Source of the DNA: Pseudomonadota bacterium | Lineage (GTDB): Bacteria > Pseudomonadota > Gammaproteobacteria > Xanthomonadales > Rhodanobacteraceae | DNA: 64,000 nt | Direction: 5' to 3' | Assembly (NCBI GenBank): GCA_029561145.1 | Contig: JAKQJM010000061.1 | Location: 105,493-169,492 of the forward strand | Shown here: piece after piece, positions 45,895-53,171 of the stretch | Position numbering within the stretch: the stretch's first letter is position 1 | Layout of the letters: each line of letters opens with the position of its first letter | Notes under the pieces: model-generated | Database searches by the model: none | What the model was told of the DNA's origin: nothing | What the model saw: only the letters and a program-made list of their open reading frames with translations | Translations under genes and position numbers: made by a program

Positions 45895-47786
45895 GACAGG
45901 TCGGCGATCAGGACGTTGCTCGATACCAGTGCGCAGATGCTTCGTATGTCGCCATCCATCGCCCGATCGCGCTGCATGAAATCGATGCTTTCGCGGATCT
46001 TCGCGTGTGCCTTGCGCACCGCCACACCGGCATGAAACTCGCCGGCGTTGGTCAGCGCCTTCATCAACGCGCGGATCTCGCTCTCGAACGTCGCATGACT
46101 CGCATGGTCCTCGCGCGGCGCATTGCCGATCTTTGCCGCCAGAGCCTTCCAGTCGCCGCGATCGGCGAGGCCGCGCGCCGCGTTGAGCATGTCCTGCCGA
46201 TATTCGAGCGCCTGTGCCGCCGTGTACAACTCGAGTGCGAGCACATGGCCGAGGTCGTCGGTCATGTCGAGCACATGGCGAGCCTCGTTGGTGCCCATCG
46301 AGACATGATCCTCGGCGTTCGCACTGGTCGGAATCGAATACACCGACGCCGGATGGGCACGTGTCGCAAGATCGTTGACCAGCGCCGCCGCGGTGTACTG
46401 CACGATCATGAAGCCCGAATCGGTTCCATCCTCGTTGCCGATCAGGAAGCCCGGCAGGCCATCGTTGTTGGCCGGGTCGACGAGCTTGTTCAGGCGTCGC
46501 TCGGAAATCGAGGCCAGCACCGGGATCGCGGCCTTCACGTAACTCATCGCGAGGGCCAGCGGCATGCCGTGGAAGTGCCCTGCAGAAATGACCTGGTCCT
46601 CGATGTAGCGCGGGTTCTCGGCATCCGGGAATACCAGCGGATTGTCGGTGACCGAGTTCAGCTCGATATCGATGATGCGACAGGCCTGCTCCCAGGCATC
46701 GCGCACGGCACCATGCACTTGCGGCATGCAACGCAGGCAATAGGCATCCTGCGGCTGGTGCTTCTTGCCTCCCTTGAACGGCAGGTAGCGCTCGTAGAAT
46801 GCCTCGCGACCGTGACGCTGCGGCGGCGGCACGTAGTCCCAGGCGATATCGAATCGTCGCTCCTGCTCGACCGGATCGCTCCAGGCATCGGCGGTCCAGC
46901 TGCGGAAGCGCGGCACCAGGTGATACGGGATATCGACGAGGGTCGAGCCTTCGAGCAGTTCGCGGATGTGCCGCGCTGTCTCCACCTGGCCCGGATGCGG
47001 ACGCAAGGCATGCACCTCGGGCCGCAGCGCACCACTGCGTCCGGCAAACGCATCGAGCGTCATCGCCGCCGCGAGATCGGCCGTTGCCAGCAGGTTCTCG
47101 ATACGCGACAGGGCCAGCACGGCCGTCGCGAGCATCTGCGTCGTGCCGTTGTTGAGGGCCAGACCCTCCTTGAACGAAAGCCGGATCGGCTCGATGCCGA
47201 CGCGCCGGATCGCTTCGGCACCGCTGACGCGCTCGCCATCGACAAAGGCCTCACCGCCACCGAGCAGGACGATCGCCAGATGCGACAACGGCGCGAGATC
47301 GCCACTCGCACCGACCGAACCCTTGGCCGGAATCACCGGAATCACGTTGCGGTTGAGCAAGGCGGTCAGCGCTTCGAGCGTCGATACGCGGATTCCCGAG
47401 TGCCCGCGCAACAGCGTGTTGATGCGGATCGCGAGCATCGCGCGCACGACGTCAACGGCCAGCGGCTCACCGACGCAGACCGCGTGGGTGATCAGCAGGT
47501 TGTGCTGCAGTTCCTCGAGCAAGGTGGTGCCGTCGCGCTGCCCGGCACTTCCGCCATGCAGTTCGTCGCGCACGCGATGCGCGCCGAGCAGTTTGTCGGC
47601 ATTGCTGCCGAAGCCCGTGGTGACGCCATAGACCGGCTCGCCGCAACTGACCTTCTCGGCAAGGAAGTCGGCCGCGCGGCGCACGCGCACCAGCGCTTCC
47701 GGCGAAAGCGATACATCGCTGCCCTCGCACGCGATCTGGATGACCTGGCTGCGGGTCAGCGAGGAACCATCGAGTTCGATCGTCAT
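45891..47786 (-). CDS. hutH: Histidine ammonia-lyase-like (HAL/PAL/TAL family)
   Basis: This MIO-dependent lyase of 631 aa is about 120 residues longer than Pseudomonas HutH (510). The self-cyclising Ala160-Ser161-Gly162 ([16 protein letters not shown]) is intact. The specificity site is ITHAV (Thr100-His101), where HAL has Ser-His, suggesting histidine as substrate. Extra sequence lies at ~290-346 ([18 protein letters not shown] onward) and ~78-90. It overlaps hisS by 4 nt and the Rieske gene by 4 nt. No hutU/hutI follows. A biosynthetic role is an alternative: HAL-like genes also occur in Xanthomonas pigment clusters. The family is clear, the substrate less so. Confidence 0.88.
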   Translation of the reverse strand: MTIELDGSSLTRSQVIQIACEGSDVSLSPEALVRVRRAADFLAEKVSCGEPVYGVTTGFGSNADKLLGAHRVRDELHGGSAGQRDGTTLLEELQHNLLITHAVCVGEPLAVDVVRAMLAIRINTLLRGHSGIRVSTLEALTALLNRNVIPVIPAKGSVGASGDLAPLSHLAIVLLGGGEAFVDGERVSGAEAIRRVGIEPIRLSFKEGLALNNGTTQMLATAVLALSRIENLLATADLAAAMTLDAFAGRSGALRPEVHALRPHPGQVETARHIRELLEGSTLVDIPYHLVPRFRSWTADAWSDPVEQERRFDIAWDYVPPPQRHGREAFYERYLPFKGGKKHQPQDAYCLRCMPQVHGAVRDAWEQACRIIDIELNSVTDNPLVFPDAENPRYIEDQVISAGHFHGMPLALAMSYVKAAIPVLASISERRLNKLVDPANNDGLPGFLIGNEDGTDSGFMIVQYTAAALVNDLATRAHPASVYSIPTSANAEDHVSMGTNEARHVLDMTDDLGHVLALELYTAAQALEYRQDMLNAARGLADRGDWKALAAKIGNAPREDHASHATFESEIRALMKALTNAGEFHAGVAVRKAHAKIRESIDFMQRDRAMDGDIRSICALVSSNVLIADLS

Positions 47787-49165
47787 GCCCGCACTCCCGT
47801 CCCCGCGCCCTGCTCGAGTTCCGCGCGCAAGGTCCTGGCCAGATCCGTGCGCGCTACCTCGAACTGGTTCTCCCGGCGCAGGTCCTTGACCGTCACGGTG
47901 CCGTTGGCGATTTCGTTGTCGCCGAGAACGAGCACGAAACGGATCCCGGCCTTGTCGGCGTACTTGAACTGCTTGCCGAGCTTGGACGATTCCATGACCG
48001 CTTCGGTATTGATCCCGGCCTGGCGCAATTCGGTAGCGAGCGCGAGATAGACCGGCAATTGCGCCTCGTCCATCTGGGTAACCAGGGCCTGCACCGTACT
48101 CGTCGCGGTACCGATCAGGCCGGCCTCGCGCAGTTGCCAGTACAGGCGCGTTGCGCCGATCGAGATGCCGACGCCGGGCAGGCTCGACTTCGTGTAGTTG
48201 CCGGCCAGGTTTTCGTAGCGGCCGCCCGAGCAGATCGAGCCGATCTGCGGATGGTCATTGAGCGTGGTCTCGTAGACCGTGCCGGTGTAGTAGTCGAGGC
48301 CGCGCGCGATCGAGAGGTTCAGCGCAAAGTGCGACTCGGGCACGCCGAACGCCTTGATCAGGCCCAGCACGTCGCGCAACTCGTTGCGACCCTGCTCGAA
48401 GGTCTCGCTACCCGAGCCGAGCGCATCGAGTTTCTCGAGCGCATCGGCCAGCGAGGTCGAGCGCACCTGGACGAAGGCGAGGATCCTGTCGACTGCTTCC
48501 GTCGAGAGGCCGAATGCCGCGCCGGTCAGCGTCTCGCGCACATGATCGAGACCGCGCTTGTCGAGCTTGTCGACTTCGCGCAGCACGGCCATCTGCCGGT
48601 CGCCATCGGCAATGCCGAGCCCCTCGAACCAGCCGCGCATGAGGCGACGGTTGTTGAGCTGGATCGTGAACGGGCCGATCGCGAGATCGCGGAACACGCC
48701 ATAGATCGTCGCGGGAATCTCGGCGTCGTAGCGGACCGAAAGCGAATCCTTGCCGATCACGTCGACATCGCACTGGTAGAACTCGCGGAAACGCCCGCGC
48801 TGGGCGCGCTCACCGCGATAGACGCGCTGGATCTGGTAGCGGCGGAACGGGAAATTCAGGGAATGCTCGTGCTCGGCCACGTAGCGCGCCAGCGGCACGG
48901 TCAGGTCGAAGCGCAAGGCCAGCTCGGGCTTGTCGCCCTGCTCGAGCGCGCCGGTCGACTGGACGAAATAGACCTGCCGCTCGGTCTCGCCGCCGGACTT
49001 GGTCAACAAGACGTCGGCGAACTCCATCACCGGCGTCTCGATCGGCAGGAATCCGAAGCGTTCGAAATTGCTGCGCACCGTATCCAGCATGCCCTGGAAG
49101 GCGATCTGGTCGAGCGGCAGCAGCTCCAGCACGCCAGGCATGGTGCGGGCGGTTGTCAGGGCCAT
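47783..49165 (-). CDS. hisS: Histidyl-tRNA synthetase
   Basis: This class II synthetase charges tRNA-His. It is 460 aa, longer than E. coli HisS (424). Motifs: [20 protein letters not shown] near the start, motif 2 [20 protein letters not shown], histidine-A box [24 protein letters not shown], and motif 3 [15 protein letters not shown]. The C-terminal anticodon domain is present. GAGGA precedes ATG 49165 by 5 nt. It is the first gene of an operon whose next genes are HAL and Rieske (ATGA overlaps). In most gammaproteobacteria hisS sits in the ispG region, so this order is unusual. Confidence 0.96.
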   Translation of the reverse strand: MALTTARTMPGVLELLPLDQIAFQGMLDTVRSNFERFGFLPIETPVMEFADVLLTKSGGETERQVYFVQSTGALEQGDKPELALRFDLTVPLARYVAEHEHSLNFPFRRYQIQRVYRGERAQRGRFREFYQCDVDVIGKDSLSVRYDAEIPATIYGVFRDLAIGPFTIQLNNRRLMRGWFEGLGIADGDRQMAVLREVDKLDKRGLDHVRETLTGAAFGLSTEAVDRILAFVQVRSTSLADALEKLDALGSGSETFEQGRNELRDVLGLIKAFGVPESHFALNLSIARGLDYYTGTVYETTLNDHPQIGSICSGGRYENLAGNYTKSSLPGVGISIGATRLYWQLREAGLIGTATSTVQALVTQMDEAQLPVYLALATELRQAGINTEAVMESSKLGKQFKYADKAGIRFVLVLGDNEIANGTVTVKDLRRENQFEVARTDLARTLRAELEQGAGTGVRA

Positions 49166-49259
49166 GAAATCCTCGGAAAGTCAGCCACCACGGCAGCTCA
49201 CGCGCCGCGCAGCCGGCCCGTTAGATTATCAGATCACCCCGTGCCCTTTTATCCAGACG

Positions 49260-49288
49260 TTGCGCTGCACCAGCACCACCGCTATTAT
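49260..49288 (+). promoter_or_regulatory. Sigma-70-like promoter of tRNA-Pro
   Basis: TTGCGC (49260-49265) and TATTAT (49283-49288) are separated by 17 nt, close to the sigma-70 consensus. Transcription should start near 49295, about 22 nt before the tRNA 5' end. A GC-rich stretch follows the -10, as in stringently regulated promoters. Confidence 0.6.
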
Positions 49289-49316
49289 TCGCGGCCCGCC
49301 AAACGCGGGCCGGTAT

Positions 49317-49393
<77 letters not shown>

Positions 49394-49398
49394 ATCAT

Positions 49399-49605
49399 TC
49401 AAGGCTTCACGACAAACCCGGCCATGCGCCGGGTTTTGTTTGCCTGCGATTTCATAGACCGCGCACTCAGACGAGTACCTTCGCCGAGTGGTCTAAACTC
49501 AACATGCGCATCGAGAAGTGAAGCCTGACTAGGACTTCTCATGCTTTCGGCTTGGAGCAAGATGTGAACCTTGCCCGAGACCGCATTGAGCTCCTGATTG
49601 TCCAT
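49399..49605 (-). CDS. Possible small ORF of unknown function
   Basis: A 68-codon frame starts at ATG 49605 ([20 protein letters not shown]) 68 nt downstream of the RloB-like gene on the same strand. It lies in lower-G+C sequence and ends across the tRNA-Pro terminator, which argues against it. A relic of a larger gene is equally possible. No domain is recognisable. Confidence 0.2.
   Translation of the reverse strand: MDNQELNAVSGKVHILLQAESMRSPSQASLLDAHVEFRPLGEGTRLSARSMKSQANKTRRMAGFVVKP
49414..49440 (+). terminator. Intrinsic terminator of tRNA-Pro
   Basis: AAACCCGG-CCATGCG-CCGGGTTTTGTT is a G+C-rich hairpin with a T-rich tail starting 21 nt after the tRNA CCA end. It is a convincing rho-independent terminator on the plus strand; its minus-strand reading has A-rich sequence first, so it may also act on the converging defence-like unit. 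Confidence 0.75.
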
Positions 49606-49673
49606 CTCGCCGCCCCTGTGGATTGTGTTCCTGGCCAAGTACGGCGTCTCGGCACTGTAAAGATCACACTCCC

Positions 49674-50216
49674 TTACGGCTTCGCAATGCCCATGTGGTT
49701 CATCAACTCCGCAAGTTGCGACACATTCTCTCTGGCTTGATCGAGCACATCGCGACCAAGGAGCCGCCCCATCCAGTCAGGCTCATGTGCTTCGCATCCT
49801 GTGCGCTCCTTGAACGCCCGCTTCATGTGCTTGGTGTCACCCTCGGTTGTGACACCAAGTATCTTCAAGAGCCAGGCCTCAAGGCATGGATTGGATTCGA
49901 TGACATCAAGCCTTCCACGCTTGCCGATACGGCTCCTTCGCGCCTTGGCGCGATCTGCATCGTCCCAGTCCGTATCGGTATCCAGCAGCAGAACTACCTT
50001 GTCGTACGCACGATTGTTGTTCGCGCGACGGCGCGCTGTTTCCAATACGTTCCGACCGCCCCTGCCTTTCGCGTTGTGCTCCTGGACGGCTCGTCCGAGC
50101 GAATCGGCATATGTTCGCTTTACATGGCGAACGAAAGCGATGTCTGCGTCCCCTTCACCGACAATGAGCAGAGATTCCTTGACGGCACGCGGTTTGGCCG
50201 GCGGACGCAACGTCAT
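49674..50216 (-). CDS. RloB-like Toprim-type protein
   Basis: This 180-aa protein resembles RloB, a Toprim-like putative nuclease found beside RloA-type ATPases, often near restriction systems. Acidic motifs are seen: Glu in LLIVGEGDADIAF, DxDxD in VVLLLDTDTDWDD, and ESNPCLEAWLLK. These fit a metal-dependent Toprim active site. Its ATG overlaps the upstream ATPase stop by 4 nt (ATGA). Codon use and G+C are lower than in neighbouring genes, consistent with transfer. In known systems (PARIS, OLD-like, RloAB) ATPase + Toprim pairs act in phage defence; here that is inferred, not shown. Confidence 0.75.
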   Translation of the reverse strand: MTLRPPAKPRAVKESLLIVGEGDADIAFVRHVKRTYADSLGRAVQEHNAKGRGGRNVLETARRRANNNRAYDKVVLLLDTDTDWDDADRAKARRSRIGKRGRLDVIESNPCLEAWLLKILGVTTEGDTKHMKRAFKERTGCEAHEPDWMGRLLGRDVLDQARENVSQLAELMNHMGIAKP

Positions 50217-51427
50217 AGTTGAGGGACTGCTCCATAAGCGCCGCTCATGTATTTCGCATAGAGGTTGTCCTGGCTGCGCACACCCTCCATCGTGTCCAGG
50301 CGCCAGGCTTCACTCTCGCAATCCTTCTTTTCCACCAAGAACACTTGTGACTTGCCGAGCAGGCCGATCACCTCGATCGAATGACTGGTGAAGATGATCT
50401 GCGCATTGTGCGGGTTGGTATTTATGCTGGAAAACAGATCGAGAAAGGGTTCGATCATGTGCGGGTGCATGTCGCTTTCCAATTCGTCGATCACCGCGAT
50501 GCCACCGCTGGCCAGCACACTCAACAGATACGCAAGTTGCACGAAGGCGGTGCGCGTGCCGCTGGACTCCTCTGCCATTTGCAATTCATGGCTTGAACCG
50601 TCCTTCAGGGCATGGACGCCGAATGTCAGATACCGCGCCGGCATTTTCACGTCTTCCGGGCGTCTGGCTTCCGGCGGCGCAGGGAAATCCAGTTTCCGGA
50701 TCTCCACCCCAGACAGACCAAGATCCAGATTCCGCAACAAGGCCTCCATCTGCTTCTTCAATGCCGCATTCTCGAAGTAGAGCATGGATGCATCCAGGAA
50801 CCCGCTGGTGGAATCGACACGACCGAACTGGAGGATGTTGGTTTCGACGTGCGCGCCAATCAGGTGTTGTGCAACCTCAACGCCATACTGCGCCGCTGTC
50901 GACACCAATGAGGCGTTCGGACGGACCTTTCTCGCCTCGGCGGGATCCAAGCCGAAACCCTCCTGCTTAATTGCGTACTCCTGCGAGGCTTCATTCCACT
51001 CGCGCACGAACACATAGGAAAACTTTGCGCGCTTCTTGTTCGGCCGCTTGTAGACGGCTTCGCGCAGAACGCGCTCTGGCGTGGCCATCAATTCATAGCG
51101 CCATAGCGTGCCGTTCACGTCGTCGGCCTCAACTTCGAACTCTATCGGTTCGTTCGACGAAGAAAAGTGAGGCTTGAGCGGCAGCGGCGCACTCCGCTGG
51201 CTTTGGAACGAATGGGTGATGAACCAATTAAGGAACGCCAAGGGCTTGATCAACGAGGTCTTGCCCGCGCCATTGGCACCGATCACGGCCATCGCCGTCG
51301 CAAGGCGCTGGCCGGCGGGCGATGTTACGTCCCAACCGTGCGCACTGGCCTTTTTGGTCAGGACGAACGACACCTCGGTTCGCTCCTTGAAGCTGAGGAA
51401 GTTCTTGAACGCAAAGAAGTGAAGCAT
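50213..51427 (-). CDS. AAA/OLD-type ATPase (RloA-like)
   Basis: This 404-aa ABC/SMC-like ATPase of the AAA_15/AAA_21 class has: N-terminal FAFKNFLSFKERTEVSF, Walker A GANGAGKTS (50-58), signature-like MAEESSGTRTAFVQ, Walker B IAVIDELESDMHP and the H-loop FTSHSIEVIG. It lacks a Toprim domain itself, which is supplied by the next gene. The start ATG 51427 is chosen because it begins the conserved FAFKNF element. Lower G+C than neighbours (hand counts of two 60-nt rows gave 26 and 28 G+C). It probably couples sensing of an invader to activation of the RloB-like partner. Confidence 0.85.
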   Translation of the reverse strand: MLHFFAFKNFLSFKERTEVSFVLTKKASAHGWDVTSPAGQRLATAMAVIGANGAGKTSLIKPLAFLNWFITHSFQSQRSAPLPLKPHFSSSNEPIEFEVEADDVNGTLWRYELMATPERVLREAVYKRPNKKRAKFSYVFVREWNEASQEYAIKQEGFGLDPAEARKVRPNASLVSTAAQYGVEVAQHLIGAHVETNILQFGRVDSTSGFLDASMLYFENAALKKQMEALLRNLDLGLSGVEIRKLDFPAPPEARRPEDVKMPARYLTFGVHALKDGSSHELQMAEESSGTRTAFVQLAYLLSVLASGGIAVIDELESDMHPHMIEPFLDLFSSINTNPHNAQIIFTSHSIEVIGLLGKSQVFLVEKKDCESEAWRLDTMEGVRSQDNLYAKYMSGAYGAVPQL

Positions 51428-51469
51428 GACCGAACTCGCTGCACAGGGCCAATAGTGGCCGCGAAATTC

Positions 51470-51499
51470 ATTATCCGACAAAAATATGTCGATAATCAA
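51470..51499 (-). promoter_or_regulatory. Promoter with overlapping inverted-repeat operator
   Basis: On the minus strand TTGATT (51499-51494) and GATAAT (51475-51470) are 18 nt apart, a good sigma-70 promoter ending 43 nt before the ATPase start. An imperfect inverted repeat spans it: ATTATCCGAC (51470-51479) and GTCGATAAT (51488-51496), differing by one base. The arms cover the -10 box and touch the -35 box, as expected for a repressor operator that keeps a toxic pair silent. Confidence 0.55.
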
Positions 51500-51601
51500 G
51501 TTTCATGGCCACGAACACGTCGGATCAGGCCGAATCTTCATCTCCTTATATGGCGACTGCGTGCTGCAATACGATGGGCTGAGTTGAGTCCGAAATATTC
51601 C

Positions 51602-51630
51602 GCAGTTCACTACCGTTGGTGCTGAACTGC
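51602..51630 (-). terminator. Hairpin downstream of M19 dipeptidase gene
   Basis: GCAGTTCA (51602-51609) and TGAACTGC (51623-51630) form an 8-bp stem with a 13-nt loop, 38 nt beyond the M19 stop on the minus strand. The following sequence GGAATATTTC is only moderately T-rich. A terminator separating M19 from the defence-like unit is plausible. Confidence 0.4.
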
Positions 51631-51667
51631 ACGGCGGAACGACGAGCGAAGCAGAATTTTGTGTGCT

Positions 51668-52993
51668 TCAGCGAGTAGGCGAGATCTTGTCATCCTCGAT
51701 CTTCGCCATCGAAGGCGCTTCGCTTGCCTGCAAGTTCCGCGCGACGGCTTCATTGGCACGCATGACGCGCAGCATGTTGCCGCCGGCGACGGCGGCGAGT
51801 TCGGCATCGGTCCAGCCGCGGCGGGCCAGTTCGACGAGCAGGGCCGGATACTTGTCGACGCCATCGAGGCCCTCGGGCGTGCTCGATATGCCGTCGAAAT
51901 CGGAGCCGAGGCCAACGCTTTCGTTGCCGGCGATCTTGCGGATGTGGTCGAGGTGATCGGCGACGATGCTCAGCGGAACGAGCGGTGATGGATGCAGGCG
52001 ATCCCACTCGGCCATCGCTGCTGCGGCGCGTTCGGGTTGGCCGATGTACAGGCCGTCGTACGGCGGCGCGTTGTAGCGCGTCGCTTCCGCCGCACGATCC
52101 GCGTTCCAGCGCGCGCGTTCGGCGGAAAGGTAGGGCGGAAAGAAATTGACCATGACGATGCCATGGTTCTTCGCCACGAGAAGCAGTACGTCATCCGGCA
52201 CATCGCGCGGGTGATCGATCAGGCCGCGCGCACCGGAATGCGAAAACATCACCGGCGAACGACTCGCGGCGATGGCATCCTTCATCGTCTTGGTCGAAAC
52301 ATGACTGAGGTCGACGATCATGCCGAGGCGGTTCATCTCGCCGACCACGGCACGGCCAAACCCGGTCAATCCATCATGTTGCGGGTCGGCCGTGGCGGAA
52401 TCGGCCCAGTCGTTGTTGATCGTATGCGTCAAGGTCATGTAGCGCGTGCCGAGCCGATACATCTGGCGCAGCGCTGCCATCGAGTTGCCGATCTGGTGCC
52501 CGCCTTCGATGCCGATCAGCGAGGCGACCTTGCCGGCCTTGTGGATGCGCACGATGTCATCGGCGGCATAGGCCATCTCGAACGCCTGCGGATATCGGGC
52601 AACCATGGTGTGGACGATGTCGATCTGCTCAATCGTGGTCTTGATCGCTTCCGCGCCCGTCGTCGTCGACGGAATCCATACCGACCAGAACTGTGCGCCG
52701 ACCCGACCGGCGCGCAAACGCGGAATGTCGGTCATCAGGCCGATCCAGTCCTTCGGCGCATCCGCAGGCCGCGGCTGGTTCGTGTGATCGATGGCAAGAT
52801 CGACACCTTCGACACGCGAACGGATCTCCCACGGCAGATCGTTGTGCCCATCGATCAAGGGTGTCCTGGCCAGAACGCGTTCGACCCGCGCACGCAAGGC
52901 GGAGTCACTGGTCGCTGCCGGCGATCCCGCAACGGCGGATCCGCACGCGGCAACGAAACCGATCAGGGCTACGCAGGTCCGATTGATGAACAT
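51668..52993 (-). CDS. M19 membrane dipeptidase
   Basis: This 441-aa exported zinc dipeptidase is of the renal dipeptidase family. All metal ligands are present: DGHNDLP (His50, Asp52), IGIEGGH (Glu), DLSHVS (His), MFSHSG (His) and GLGSDFDG (Asp). The N-terminus IGFVAACGSAVAG can be read as a lipobox (Cys17) or as a normal signal peptide. Such enzymes cut dipeptides including those with a D-residue at the C-terminal position. It is on the same strand as the TonB receptor and 178 nt downstream of it, beyond a terminator, within a locus rich in peptidases. Start ATG 52993 begins the signal peptide. Confidence 0.94.
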   Translation of the reverse strand: MFINRTCVALIGFVAACGSAVAGSPAATSDSALRARVERVLARTPLIDGHNDLPWEIRSRVEGVDLAIDHTNQPRPADAPKDWIGLMTDIPRLRAGRVGAQFWSVWIPSTTTGAEAIKTTIEQIDIVHTMVARYPQAFEMAYAADDIVRIHKAGKVASLIGIEGGHQIGNSMAALRQMYRLGTRYMTLTHTINNDWADSATADPQHDGLTGFGRAVVGEMNRLGMIVDLSHVSTKTMKDAIAASRSPVMFSHSGARGLIDHPRDVPDDVLLLVAKNHGIVMVNFFPPYLSAERARWNADRAAEATRYNAPPYDGLYIGQPERAAAAMAEWDRLHPSPLVPLSIVADHLDHIRKIAGNESVGLGSDFDGISSTPEGLDGVDKYPALLVELARRGWTDAELAAVAGGNMLRVMRANEAVARNLQASEAPSMAKIEDDKISPTR

Positions 52994-53121
52994 GTGATCT
53001 CCACGAACAAGGGCGGTCGGGAACGACAGGGCTGCGGCGCGAGCGACGAGTCTCCGAGTGTGCCCGTGATGGCTGCCGGAAAACAATGGACGCGGGCAAG
53101 CCCGGGATTGCCGGAATGAAA

Positions 53122-53144
53122 AACCCCGGCATTGCGCCGGGGTT
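53122..53144 (-). terminator. Intrinsic terminator of the TonB receptor gene
   Basis: On the minus strand AACCCCGGC-GCAAT-GCCGGGGTT is followed by TTTC, a 9-bp G+C stem with a T-run, 27 nt after the receptor stop. It is a strong rho-independent terminator. Confidence 0.8.
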
Positions 53145-53171
53145 CCTGTTTCACGGGGACACGATCGCGGA

